Shown piece by piece: positions 16,178 to 25,326 of a stretch of DNA of 64,000 nucleotides. Positions within the stretch are counted from its first letter, which is position 1; the number at the start of each line of letters is the position of its first letter. The notes beneath the pieces are model-generated. The model saw nothing but the letters and a program-made list of their open reading frames with translations. It was not told where the DNA came from and did not search any database. The DNA lies in the NCBI RefSeq assembly GCF_040549045.1, contig NZ_JBEWTB010000002.1, positions 4,514,501 through 4,578,500 of the forward strand. The letters run 5' to 3'. The stretch is from Endozoicomonas sp. NE40. Its GTDB lineage: Bacteria > Pseudomonadota > Gammaproteobacteria > Pseudomonadales > Endozoicomonadaceae. A program made the translations under genes and the position numbers.

Positions 16178-17331
16178 TGATTACCTCTTGGCAGTTTGTC
16201 TGCAATATACTCCTCGCTGACGTCTACCAGGGCGGTGTTGGCCAGGAATTGTTCTGCAAGCAGGACAGGAAACTCGTAACTGCTGCGGTCTCGCAGTGTG
16301 AATTCGGTGACTTTGTCAATGTTGCCGACCCTGGTTTTTATGCTGACGACAGGGCGTCTCTGGGATTCAAGACCACCATGGCGCTTGATCTCGGCAATAC
16401 GGCTTACCGGCAGTTCAAGATTGAAGGATTGTTCATTGGAAATCAGCTTGAACCGTACCCAGGGCTGACCATTTTTTTCAAACTCTTCAAGGTCACGGGC
16501 ATCCAGGGAGGATGTTTCTGCACCCGTGTCTACCCGGGCTTGTAAGGGTTCATCCACACCGTTGAGGTGAATCCGCTCCAGAGCTCCAAGAACGGGCAGA
16601 CCGGCGACGCTGACTTTCTGGTAGATGGTCTGGTCGACGGCGTGTGCAAAAGCCTTGGGTACAGTACGACGTACCGTTTTCAGTGGTTTTTCAGTCGCAA
16701 TGTATGTTTTGCCAACGTCGGCGATGGCCAGGTCCTTAAGGAAGTCACGACCGACCAGCATTGGGAATTCAAAGTTGCTGCGGTCATTCAGGGAAACGGC
16801 GAGTGTCTGGGTAAGGCTGCCTATCTGGATCGTCAGATTGACCACAGGACGGCGCTGTGATTCTTCATCGGGGCGCTTTATTGAGATGAAATCCTGGATT
16901 GGCAGCTCCAGTTTCCGAACGCCTTTGCTGGTGCGTGGCAACTCAAAGCGAACCCAGGGGCGACCGTCGCGTTCAAACTGTTGTATGTTTTGTGCGTCCA
17001 GAGACGTGCGACCAGCCCCTGTATCAATTTTTGCGGGCATGGTCAGGTCAAGGTCTGGCAGCTTACCTTCTTCGGAAAAGCCCAACACCAGTTTGCCGTC
17101 AATATGAGTCGGCGTCTGTATATACGTCTGTGTAATGGTGACTTCCGGTACGGGTGCAGGTTGTTCGACAGCGGATTTTTCCTGAGGCCTGGACACCGGT
17201 TTTTCAGCCTTGGGTCGATCCTCTCTGGTTTTTGTTGTGCCTGCGGGGGGCTCCGTGGGGGGAAGCGACTGGCAGCCAGTCAGTGCCGCTGCGGTAAGGA
17301 TCAAAGCGGTAATTGCCGGGAAACGGATCAT
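16174..17331 (-). CDS. Lipoprotein with two tandem retropepsin-like (DTG) protease domains
   Basis: From the ATG at 17331 the product has 385 residues and begins with a lipoprotein signal ending in the lipobox LTGC (Cys20). An earlier in-frame start would add 16 residues before the signal. Two copies of the family usually named ATP-dependent zinc protease (RimK/LysX type) follow a proline-rich linker. The first has KIDTGAGRTSLDAQN (Asp103) and DRSNFEFPMLVGRDFL. The second has RVDTGAETSSLDARD (Asp268) and DRSSYEFPVLLAEQFL. The Asp-Thr-Gly motif and fold are like retropepsins, so one chain may form the two-Asp active site that viral enzymes make as dimers (inference). First gene of the unit with the 7TM protein and ATP-grasp ligase. 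Confidence 0.87.
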   Translation of the reverse strand: MIRFPAITALILTAAALTGCQSLPPTEPPAGTTKTREDRPKAEKPVSRPQEKSAVEQPAPVPEVTITQTYIQTPTHIDGKLVLGFSEEGKLPDLDLTMPAKIDTGAGRTSLDAQNIQQFERDGRPWVRFELPRTSKGVRKLELPIQDFISIKRPDEESQRRPVVNLTIQIGSLTQTLAVSLNDRSNFEFPMLVGRDFLKDLAIADVGKTYIATEKPLKTVRRTVPKAFAHAVDQTIYQKVSVAGLPVLGALERIHLNGVDEPLQARVDTGAETSSLDARDLEEFEKNGQPWVRFKLISNEQSFNLELPVSRIAEIKRHGGLESQRRPVVSIKTRVGNIDKVTEFTLRDRSSYEFPVLLAEQFLANTALVDVSEEYIADKLPRGNQ

Positions 17332-18019
17332 GGGGAACACTTGTTGATTTAGATAAATGAACCTATAGATGATTGGCAAACAATCAAATGCTGCGCAGCT
17401 TACTGCAAGTCCTGACGCTTGCCAATGGCGAACAGCCGCAATCCCGCTGGATTTTTGAAGGTAGATTGATATAGGAGGGTAAAATGTAGACTGGCCAAAT
17501 AACTGAGTGGTTCAGGTTGAAGCCCAAAATCCAACTTTATGGTAAATGGTGTGAAGTCCACAGAAAAGGACAATGGTCAGTCACTTCATTGATAAACAGA
17601 GCCTGGTTTGACGATGCTGATCAGTTTAGCTGCCAGCGAGACAGGGAGTTAATTGTGATAATATCCAAACCTCTTTCGTTCTTTCTGGATTTGCTCCACC
17701 CTGATTTGGGACAGTTGGTCGATAATTGTATCCCATGTTGGGCGCTTACGGGCAGAAGAAAGAATTCTGGCATCCAGCTCCAGCAATTCTTTTGGAATAT
17801 TGTCCTGATTGAAAGGTGGACGAAAGTTTTGTTTTAATAACATGACTTTGTATGCTGCAGTTAGAGCTGAGAAGTGATGAAAAAATAATCAAGCATGAGG
17901 AGCGCAACCACCTCCCATAGCGTTAGTCGCGCAGTTTCAAATCGAACTTTTCAACAGGCAAAGATCTCTAATTTTTCCAGCACTTCCCAGCGGTACCGCT
18001 TTTGCAAATGAAAACCTCA
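17332..18019. other. Gene-poor stretch (688 bases) with one doubtful 64-codon frame
   Basis: The part nearest 17332 should hold the promoter of the protease-7TM-ligase unit. A 64-residue minus-strand frame at 17649-17843 (MLLKQNFRPPFNQDN... ending RKRFGYYHN) has protein-like composition, but no ribosome binding site and no recognised family. It may be the leftover end of a lost gene. Nothing else is visible. Confidence 0.4.
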
Positions 18020-19354
18020 CTAAGCCTGATCTTCCTGCAGGGGTTCCTGAGGCATTATTCTGCCCAGAACCCCCGTCAATAAAACACAGATAATGCATGG
18101 AAGAACCCAGCTGAGACTGGACTCATACCCAGGCAGTCGCTGGAAAGGGGACGTTAACATCATAACCAGCGGATGATGAATCTCTTTTATGGCATCAACA
18201 ATACTGAAAATCAGGGCGGTTGAAAGCGTATAGCGATAGACCAGCGTGGGATTGGCAAATAGATCCCTTACCACTCCCAGCAATATCAGGACAATACAGA
18301 CAGGGTAGAGAATCAGCAGAACAGGAATAAATAACTCAATGATCTGGTTCAGACCGAGGTTGGCGAAAGCAATACAGCAGGCAGTGATGGCAATAACCAG
18401 TGGCCGGTAGCTGAGCGGTTTGAATACATCATCAAAATACTCTGCAGCGGCCGTGATACACCCGATAGCTGTCGTCAGGCAGGCCAGCGCCACAACAGCT
18501 GCCAGCAGGATTTTGCCGAGGGAGCCGTACAGGACATCAACATAGAGAGAAAGAATCTGGCCGCCGTTATCCGGGTTGGGGGCGATTTCCCGACTCGTGG
18601 CTCCCAGATAAAACAGTGAAACATAGACCAGGGCCAGCCCGATTGCGGCTATAAAACCCGTCACTACGCTGTGGCGGAACAGGGCCTGGGTGGAGCTTAT
18701 GCCATGTGAGCGCAGGTTGGTGACAATGACGATGCCAAACATCAGGGCAGCCATGGCATCCATGGTCATGTAGCCTTCAAAGAAGCCGGTCAGGAAGGGG
18801 TTAGCAGCATAATTGCCTGTTGCCTCGGACGGGGTTCCCTGAGGCATTAGAACTGGAGACAGGCCTAGTATAATGAGCAGGGCAATCAGGGCCGGGGTAA
18901 TCAGCTTGCCGACAGATTCCAGCAGGCGTCCCGGGTTCAGACAGAGATATCCGCAGATAATGAAAAACACCAGGCTGAATATCAGGCGAGACAGGGCGTC
19001 AGGCGAATTTAGAAATGGCACAATTCCCACTTCGTAGGCAACCATTGCAGTGCGGGGAACAGCATAGAGAGGACCGATCACCAGGAAAATAAAGCTGCCC
19101 ATCAAAATGATCAGCCACTTTGGCAGTTCCCGGGTGATTTCGTTGAAGCCGCCGCCGACTCTGGCGATGACTACCACTCCCAGAAGTGGTAGTCCGACTC
19201 CGGTGACCAGAAATCCGGCCGCTGCCTGCCAGACACTGGTTCCTGCCAGCTGACCCGCCAGGGGCGGAAAAATCAGGTTGCCAGCACCTAGAAACATGGC
19301 AAACACCATGAATCCCATTCCAATAATATTTTGCAGACTTAATCTTTGTTTCAT
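18020..19354 (-). CDS. brnQ: Branched-chain amino acid carrier BrnQ
   Basis: A 444-residue LIVCS-family symporter that imports leucine, isoleucine and valine with Na+ (or H+) across the inner membrane. The family start is clear: IIGMGFMVFAMFLGAGNLIFPPLAGQLAG (about 10-38). Twelve or so hydrophobic segments follow, including GFFEGYMTMDAMAALMFGIVIVTNLRSHGI and LACLTTAIGCITAAAEYFDDVF. The length matches the family (about 430-450). It appears to be a single-gene unit: 300 bases without a gene lie upstream and nothing closely coupled lies downstream. Confidence 0.94.
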   Translation of the reverse strand: MKQRLSLQNIIGMGFMVFAMFLGAGNLIFPPLAGQLAGTSVWQAAAGFLVTGVGLPLLGVVVIARVGGGFNEITRELPKWLIILMGSFIFLVIGPLYAVPRTAMVAYEVGIVPFLNSPDALSRLIFSLVFFIICGYLCLNPGRLLESVGKLITPALIALLIILGLSPVLMPQGTPSEATGNYAANPFLTGFFEGYMTMDAMAALMFGIVIVTNLRSHGISSTQALFRHSVVTGFIAAIGLALVYVSLFYLGATSREIAPNPDNGGQILSLYVDVLYGSLGKILLAAVVALACLTTAIGCITAAAEYFDDVFKPLSYRPLVIAITACCIAFANLGLNQIIELFIPVLLILYPVCIVLILLGVVRDLFANPTLVYRYTLSTALIFSIVDAIKEIHHPLVMMLTSPFQRLPGYESSLSWVLPCIICVLLTGVLGRIMPQEPLQEDQA

Positions 19355-19654
19355 CGCAGTTGCCGTCGTCAGGCGTTTATGTTAGAGGCTAATCGGGGCA
19401 GGCTCACTCTCTGGTTCGCTCAGGTGCCACCTTAATAGCTTAGCTTCCATGGTAGCTCTCAAGTATGGACGCAATTTTTAAAAGTGGTAGCAACGTTAGT
19501 CCTGTTGCCTGAAATATTGGACTGACTGAAAGAAAAAACGTTCCGAATTTCTGGCAAATTGAAACTGTTACCCTGGTTGAATGGTTCTGTTCGTCGCTGA
19601 GTGCCGTGGCAACTCAGCTGTATATATGGAGGCGTATGCCGGTTATTCGAGCGG
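19355..19654. other. brnQ upstream region, nothing recognised
   Basis: 300 bases between brnQ and the YbaK-type gene. It should contain the brnQ promoter. No conserved operator, hairpin terminator or small gene could be supported. Confidence 0.35.
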
Positions 19655-20161
19655 TTATGACTCATAAGGGTCAGGTCTGGATTCATGCCTCGGCTGGCTG
19701 CACAGGTTGCTGTGAGGGGTGTCCTGTATCAGTTGCTGAAAGCCTTCCTGGTCAATATGAAGCAGGGTTTCATGGTCACCGGACTCCAGGTAGATATCGG
19801 GAACCTGGCTGAGCCTGTCGTCCCAGATCATGGGCATCTCATAAGCCCGGGCAATCGGTGGAATGGCACCGAACTGACAGTCTGAAAACGGCTTTTGGGC
19901 ATCGGTTTCACTGGCCAGTTTTACAGGGCGGTCAAGAAAGTTTCGTACCTGACGTATTTGCAGGCGATTGGATGACGGAATAACAGCCATCAGATAGTCG
20001 TTCAGGTCGTCTTTCAGTATCACTGCCTTGGCCAGTGAGTGCAGTGGTATTTGTGCGGCAATGGCGGTCTGGACAGAACTGTGGCTGGTGGTGTGTCGCA
20101 GGGTTTCATAAGGGATATGCTCTTCTTCGAGCAGGCGGTGAACACGGTCAGCAATACTCAT
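19655..20161 (-). CDS. YbaK/ProX-type aminoacyl-tRNA deacylase
   Basis: A 168-residue single-domain protein of the YbaK/ProRS-associated family, whose members hydrolyse mischarged aminoacyl-tRNAs (for example Cys- or Ala-tRNA-Pro). Seen in the sequence: IPYETLRHTTSHSSVQTAIAAQIPLHSLAKAVILKDD, with the conserved lysine in LAKAVILKD (about 45-53), and the glycine-containing FGAIPPIARAYEMPMIWDD (about 97-115). The length fits free-standing members (150-170). The C-terminal 20 residues are variable. Which tRNA it corrects cannot be read. It is transcribed alone. Confidence 0.85.
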   Translation of the reverse strand: MSIADRVHRLLEEEHIPYETLRHTTSHSSVQTAIAAQIPLHSLAKAVILKDDLNDYLMAVIPSSNRLQIRQVRNFLDRPVKLASETDAQKPFSDCQFGAIPPIARAYEMPMIWDDRLSQVPDIYLESGDHETLLHIDQEGFQQLIQDTPHSNLCSQPRHESRPDPYES

Positions 20162-20416
20162 GGGCGTCGCCCTCAGTCAGGTCAGGGCTTCCATGCTGGT
20201 TAGGCAGAAGAAGGCTTGCAGTCGTCCTCCTTCGTTCCATCAGGGTCAGTTGGCAGGAAAGTATAGTCTGGCAAGCAAATGTAATCAGTTTTTACGGCAT
20301 AGGTAGCGATGGTTCAGCCAGCACCTGCCTTTTACAGGGGGAACGTGGAACTTTAACAACCCGGTCGAATCTTACCTGTCAGCATTATATATTATTACGG
20401 TTTCTGAGGTGGGAGA

Positions 20417-21442
20417 ATGTCTGGAAAAATAAAAATTGCCTTGATGATGTGTTGTGTAACGTTTTCTCATTCATTGCTGGCTGTGGATTATGTCACCGGA
20501 TTGTTGCTGAGAGAGCCGCTGGTGATGAGGATTGACGATGTGCCAGTAGAAATAACGCATCACGACAGGGTAACAACCCTTGTCATTCCAGCAGCTGATA
20601 GTGGTCGTGCAATGAGCAGGAGTGGCAGCTCGACATCTCAGGCCAGTATTAAGGGGCATTGCGACAGTCACCCATGCCCTGATGTGAGACAGTTGCACTC
20701 AATACAGCAGTGGCTTGCCGAAAACGGTATTCCGGAACTGGAGCTGAGACTTAATCCATTTTCCCGTACCTCTTCTGCTGCGTGTTATTCTGATGATGCC
20801 GCCTGTGAAGTCAGAACATCTGTCAGTCACTTCAGTTCAGCCAGTTTTGTACTGAGCCTCTCGTTTATCTCCAATGGCCGAAGAATCCTGACTGATTTGC
20901 CTTATGCTGTCAGAAGAAGTCGTCCCTCGATGCGCTGGCTCTGGGGTGAGTCTTTCTTTCATGCTCACTACGCAGGGAGGTCACAGCAAACCCTGTATTT
21001 TGATCCTCTGCAGGAAGGTGTTTTAACGGATATTTTGAATACACTGAATGAGCTTCGGGTAATAAATTTTTCCCAGCACCTGGGTGTGTTTTCACCAGGT
21101 CAAACCGTGAGCTATGGACACACTTTGTTTGACAGAGATGAAGTGCGGGAGGTCGGGACTGAATGGCTCCGGCCGCTGGGCAGTATACGAACCGATCAGC
21201 GCGACAGTGACGGTCAGTTTCGGAGGGTCAGTACTTATACATCAGGGTATCTGAGCTACTCTGTCAGCTTACCATCGTTCGATAACCTGCCATCTTTCTC
21301 TCCGTCGATTGGTGTCACCCTGCTACCAACAGTGTCTCAGCAGTTTGTTAAGTATTCCCGGGGGATTGCTGTGACGGTCGTCACTGCCCTGGTCGTCATT
21401 GCGGGGGCTGTGTATCAGTCATCTGGCCATCGGTTCTGGTAA
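20417..21442 (+). CDS. Exported protein of unknown function with C-terminal membrane anchor
   Basis: A 341-residue protein that I do not recognise. It begins with a signal peptide (IKIALMMCCVTFSHSLLA, about 5-23) and ends with one membrane segment (GIAVTVVTALVVIAGAVY, about 315-333) and a short tail. It would therefore be held in the inner membrane with its body in the periplasm. The body has four cysteines in two close pairs (CDSHPC near 92-97, and CYSDDAAC), likely disulfides. A DsbA-like gene lies just downstream on the opposite strand. The start is supported by GAGGTGGGAG before the ATG. It is probably lineage-specific. Confidence 0.6.
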   Translation: MSGKIKIALMMCCVTFSHSLLAVDYVTGLLLREPLVMRIDDVPVEITHHDRVTTLVIPAADSGRAMSRSGSSTSQASIKGHCDSHPCPDVRQLHSIQQWLAENGIPELELRLNPFSRTSSAACYSDDAACEVRTSVSHFSSASFVLSLSFISNGRRILTDLPYAVRRSRPSMRWLWGESFFHAHYAGRSQQTLYFDPLQEGVLTDILNTLNELRVINFSQHLGVFSPGQTVSYGHTLFDRDEVREVGTEWLRPLGSIRTDQRDSDGQFRRVSTYTSGYLSYSVSLPSFDNLPSFSPSIGVTLLPTVSQQFVKYSRGIAVTVVTALVVIAGAVYQSSGHRFW

Positions 21443-21527
21443 AGCAGACGGGCGTTATTCCCCGGGTTGTCGGCAGGCATGCCCTCCGGCAACCTGTTCC
21501 GGAAGAGTATTTACATCACAAATACCG

Positions 21528-22067
21528 TTAAATGTACTTATTGTTGACGATAAGGCTCGGTACGCTGCGCACGCTGCTCTCCAGCTGCGACCAGCGTTTC
21601 ATGCGCTCACGAACCACCGGGTCATTCACGCCAAATGCCCACTCACGCTTACTCAACCCTGCATCAGCCAGCACTTTGAAAAAGTCATCGTCATTTTTCC
21701 AGTCACCAATACGATCTTCCTGCAAAGCCTTAAAAATGGCTTTCTTCACAGGCGTGTACTTTTCAGTACCTTTGGTAACCGCCAGAGCCTGACTGACTTT
21801 ATCGGCGTAGTTACCCATAAAAGCGACATGGGACTGATTAAATGGAATATCCTTCGACTCCAGGCGCTTTTGCAGATCACCAACAATCCCCTGATCCCAC
21901 TGGTAGCAGGCAGGGCAATAAACCGAAAAGGCTTCACGTACTTCCTGTGTTTCTGATTTTTCGAAGTCAGGGAGTACATTGTAGTGCGTGCCTTGAGAAA
22001 ATGAAGCCGCCATCACCGACAGAGGCATGGCCAACATCAAGCAAAATGCAGAGAGTATTTTTTTCAC
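21528..22067 (-). CDS. dsbA: DsbA-like thiol:disulfide oxidoreductase, possibly shortened
   Basis: A 179-residue exported thioredoxin-fold protein: signal peptide (about 1-20, ending VMAAS), active site YCPACY (Cys at about 51 and 54), a helical insertion, and the cis-proline segment SVPSLIVNN near the end. DsbA introduces disulfides into periplasmic proteins. The usual motif is CPHC; CPAC is a variant. The protein stops right after NNKYI, about 25-30 residues short of typical DsbA, and the last strand and helix are missing. Skipping one base at the stop keeps the frame open for some 23 more codons (NGICDVNTLPE...), so a frameshift or sequence error is possible. Single-gene unit, divergent from nfo. 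Confidence 0.75.
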   Translation of the reverse strand: MKKILSAFCLMLAMPLSVMAASFSQGTHYNVLPDFEKSETQEVREAFSVYCPACYQWDQGIVGDLQKRLESKDIPFNQSHVAFMGNYADKVSQALAVTKGTEKYTPVKKAIFKALQEDRIGDWKNDDDFFKVLADAGLSKREWAFGVNDPVVRERMKRWSQLESSVRSVPSLIVNNKYI

Positions 22068-22172
22068 TAATATCGCCTTGTTATCATGAGCTATAAATTG
22101 ATCGTATTTACGATTTTCTTATGATTGCCTCTGCACGTTTTTGGACCCAGATCAAACAATAAAGGATTGTTT

Positions 22173-23015
22173 ATGAAGTATATCGGCGCCCATGTCAGCG
22201 CTGCAGGAGGGGTCGAAAATGCCCCGGTCAACGCCCACAAGCTTGGGGCTACTGCGTTTGCTCTCTTCACAAAAAACCAGCGTCAGTGGAAAGCCAAACC
22301 ACTTTCAGATAAGAACATTGAACTGTTCAAACAACGGTGTGATGAATACGGTTACAAGCCTGAGCAGATCCTTCCGCACGATAGTTATCTTATAAACCTT
22401 GGTCATCCTGAACAAGAAGGTTTGCAAAAATCCAGAGAAGCCTTTGTGGACGAAATGCAGCGCTGCACCCAGCTGGGACTGGACAGACTGAATTTTCACC
22501 CGGGCAGTCATTTACGAAAAATTGAGATTCCAGCCTGTCTGAGCCGTATCGCTGAGTCCATCAACCTGGCACTGGATCAGACAGAAGGTGTCATAGCCGT
22601 TATCGAAAATACTGCCGGACAGGGCAGCAACCTTGGCTGGCGTTTTGAAGAACTGGCAGAGATTATTGACCAGGTGGAAGACAAAAGCCGTATAGGTGTT
22701 TGTCTGGATACCTGTCATACCTTTTCTGCCGGATATGACCTGAGAACACCTGAAACCTGTGACGCTACCTTTGCTGAATTTGACAAAGTGGTCGGCTTTC
22801 AATACCTGAAAGGTATGCACCTGAATGACTCTAAAACTGAACTGAACTCAAGGAAAGATCGTCATCACAGCTTAGGGCAGGGTGAAATTGGCTGGGATGT
22901 ATTTCGGTACATCATGCAGGATAGCCGCTTTGACCGGGTTCCCATGGTTCTGGAAACCATTGATGACACTCTCTGGGCAGACGAGATTGAAGCCCTGAAG
23001 AGGATGGCAGGCTGA
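22173..23015 (+). CDS. nfo: Endonuclease IV
   Basis: A 280-residue AP endonuclease of the Nfo family, which cuts DNA 5' of abasic sites and removes blocked 3' ends using three zinc ions. The ATG at 22173 follows AAAGGA and gives the family start MKYIGAHVSAAGG. Metal ligands are visible in LNFHPGSH, ENTAGQGSN (Glu), CLDTCHTFSAGYD, HLNDSKTELNSRKDRHHSLGQGEIG and MVLETI. Full length (E. coli 285). An in-frame start 16 codons upstream has no binding site. Monocistronic, with an inverted-repeat element directly after it. Confidence 0.96.
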   Translation: MKYIGAHVSAAGGVENAPVNAHKLGATAFALFTKNQRQWKAKPLSDKNIELFKQRCDEYGYKPEQILPHDSYLINLGHPEQEGLQKSREAFVDEMQRCTQLGLDRLNFHPGSHLRKIEIPACLSRIAESINLALDQTEGVIAVIENTAGQGSNLGWRFEELAEIIDQVEDKSRIGVCLDTCHTFSAGYDLRTPETCDATFAEFDKVVGFQYLKGMHLNDSKTELNSRKDRHHSLGQGEIGWDVFRYIMQDSRFDRVPMVLETIDDTLWADEIEALKRMAG

Positions 23016-23036
23016 TAGCAGAGCCAAGATCAAGCC

Positions 23037-23084
23037 GTACTCAGCCCTGTTAATCAGATTGTCTGACTTAGTCGGGTTGAGTAC
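23037..23084. repeat. Nested inverted repeat after nfo
   Basis: Outer arms GTACTCAGCCC and GGGTTGAGTAC pair at 10 of 11 positions. Inner arms TCAGA and TCTGA flank a 3-base loop. The 48-base unit folds into a long hairpin without a T-run, so it looks more like a REP/MITE-type palindrome than a classical terminator. Confidence 0.55.
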
Positions 23085-23280
23085 TTACCAGTTAATTAGT
23101 TATGCCGTATTTATTCAAAAAAAGAAAAAAAACTTCCTTACTTCTGATTAGACTGATAGTGACCGAATGACGTTATTCTGATTTTATTTCATACCATCTT
23201 TGAAATTGTTCGGTTCAGCACAAAACTGACACGCTAATACAATCCAAACCATTCAAACTATTTGTGTGATAGGTTAATTC

Positions 23281-25107
23281 ATGATTTCGTCACCAAAGAG
23301 CTTATATTTAAAATCATCGGTAAAAAGCATTCGGGCTGTGTTAATGGGTATTCTATTATCTGTTTTCACAATCAGCAGCCATGCGGTCGATCCCAAAAAA
23401 ATCAGTCCAAATGATGATGTAACATTACAGTTATTCATAGGTAGCCTGACTGCATTTTATTACGCTGCAAAATTTCTGAATCTACAAATTGCAGCTGGCA
23501 ACCTGGTGGATGCATTATGGAACAATCACCCCTCTGGTGAATCTGGTGAAGAAGACCAGGCAACCGCTCAAGACCCACAAGAGAGAGAAGGTGCTGTGAA
23601 CTGGCTGGCTGCTTATTTTAATTCAGACCCGGAAAATTCCGACACTCTCCCGGACATGCCCGAAGCACTCTATGAAAGACTTAACATCGATCAGTATCAG
23701 TTGGCCACTGCCTTCATTCAGGCTAATTCAAACTATCGCACGCCTTTGGAACAACTGGCTGACGAAATTTCAGCTCTCCCATTAGTTGACTCAGTGGATG
23801 AGGTCGATGGCAGACCAGAACTACAAGGCACTGAAAGCTCTGATGAGGCCTTATTCCTCAGAACTACAGCGGCCAACGGTATAGAGCTGAGTCAACTGAC
23901 CGGGAACCCCGGAGCCACTTTGCGGGATATGTTAAGCAGTCAAAACCTGCATCCTGCCCAAAATACTCTGATCACCTTACATGCGTTCCTTTTGCAACAT
24001 TACCTCAGACTCAGAAACAACGGTGCGCTGTCAGAACACCAGATAACCAACTATCGACGCTCCATCTCGTACCTCGTTATGGTTATTCACTTAATGAGTC
24101 AGTACTCGAGAACAGCTGTCAACTCTCAAGCTGATCAACCTGCCTCTACCAACTGGCCCGGAAATGAATACATCAGCGAAGTTTTTGATGATGTCTTCAG
24201 GTCCACTGACGGGCCTGAAACCGCCTTTACTGTCAGTGATCTTGATAATGGTATGCGAATGGCTTTTGGCATCATTCAAAACTACCGGGCTCTTATCATC
24301 TCTCAACGGGAAAGAAGGCATGACGATCCTGTTGAGTCCGAACGTGAAAGTGCACTCGACCATGATGCCAATACCGTTGACACCATCGCACGACTTGATT
24401 CGTTAGCCAACCATTTAGTACAGGACAGTGATACACCGCTTTCCAGCCTTGCTTACGCAAGAAACAATCTACAGCTTCATACCAATGCCATAATGAGAAG
24501 AGCTTTTTGGGTCAGGACTAACACGCTGGCTTATGAGGAACTCGATAACTTCCAAATCTGGCACATACTCGCCGAGATGAATGTAGCATTACAGCTTGTG
24601 GTATTAGGCCAATATGATTTAGCGCGGTCAGCTATTCAGGACATCACTCACACTTATACGCCGCTGCAGAGTGGCGACATAGCCTCTCTGCCTGAAGCCA
24701 ATGAAGATATCATTCAATGGGTTTTCAATACCGTTGATACGGTACTGGAGAGCGCCTCAGAGGAAGGAAGGGAGGTTTACAGCCACCTGAGGCGTCACTT
24801 CTTCACCTCTGTGTATGCACTTGTCGTGTACACAGAAGCTTCTGATCATGGCCAGGGATTCTCTGATCACCAAATAACGAGAATCAATGTCAGTGTATTG
24901 AACCATCTGTATGAGCTCTTGCTGAAAGAGAAGGATTCTTCGGGCTCAGAGGATGCTTCGGAAGAGTCATCAAGGTCCAGCATTTATCTGGATGCACGGT
25001 ATGCACAATTCCTGAGGAACAGGCATGAACGGCACCAAGCGGTTCTTGAGGGAAATATAATACCCGGTGCGAAGAAAAGACTCACTGGCAAGAAAGATAA
25101 ACAATAA
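23281..25107 (+). CDS. Large exported helical protein of unknown function
   Basis: A 608-residue protein that I do not recognise. A long positively charged N-region leads to a signal peptide (VLMGILLSVFTISSHAVD, about 21-38). The rest is acidic and mostly helical, with repeated leucine-rich helices (LITLHAFLLQHYLRLRNNG, ISYLVMVIHLMSQYS, WHILAEMNVALQLVVLGQYDLARSAIQDI). The pattern recalls alpha-solenoid repeats, but no TPR or Sel1 consensus is clear. The end is basic (KKRLTGKKDKQ). There are no cysteines or catalytic motifs I can point to. The gene stands alone with AT-rich flanks and a weak ribosome binding site. It may be a secreted host-interaction protein; that is only inference. Confidence 0.55.
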   Translation: MISSPKSLYLKSSVKSIRAVLMGILLSVFTISSHAVDPKKISPNDDVTLQLFIGSLTAFYYAAKFLNLQIAAGNLVDALWNNHPSGESGEEDQATAQDPQEREGAVNWLAAYFNSDPENSDTLPDMPEALYERLNIDQYQLATAFIQANSNYRTPLEQLADEISALPLVDSVDEVDGRPELQGTESSDEALFLRTTAANGIELSQLTGNPGATLRDMLSSQNLHPAQNTLITLHAFLLQHYLRLRNNGALSEHQITNYRRSISYLVMVIHLMSQYSRTAVNSQADQPASTNWPGNEYISEVFDDVFRSTDGPETAFTVSDLDNGMRMAFGIIQNYRALIISQRERRHDDPVESERESALDHDANTVDTIARLDSLANHLVQDSDTPLSSLAYARNNLQLHTNAIMRRAFWVRTNTLAYEELDNFQIWHILAEMNVALQLVVLGQYDLARSAIQDITHTYTPLQSGDIASLPEANEDIIQWVFNTVDTVLESASEEGREVYSHLRRHFFTSVYALVVYTEASDHGQGFSDHQITRINVSVLNHLYELLLKEKDSSGSEDASEESSRSSIYLDARYAQFLRNRHERHQAVLEGNIIPGAKKRLTGKKDKQ

Positions 25108-25326
25108 GTCCGGAATGTAACCGGGCTATGGTCTTTTACAGACAAACAACGCTATTTGGATGTAGCTGTAGATTCAGATGTAACGATGGATTTTGGTGAA
25201 GCTATGCATTTGAATCTATCATGCAGCGGACAGTTGTACTAACTACACCTCTGCCCAAAAAGTCCAGCTGCAATAATATAATTCACTCTTTTACCGAAGC
25301 ACATTAGCTGAATGCAAGAATTTTTA

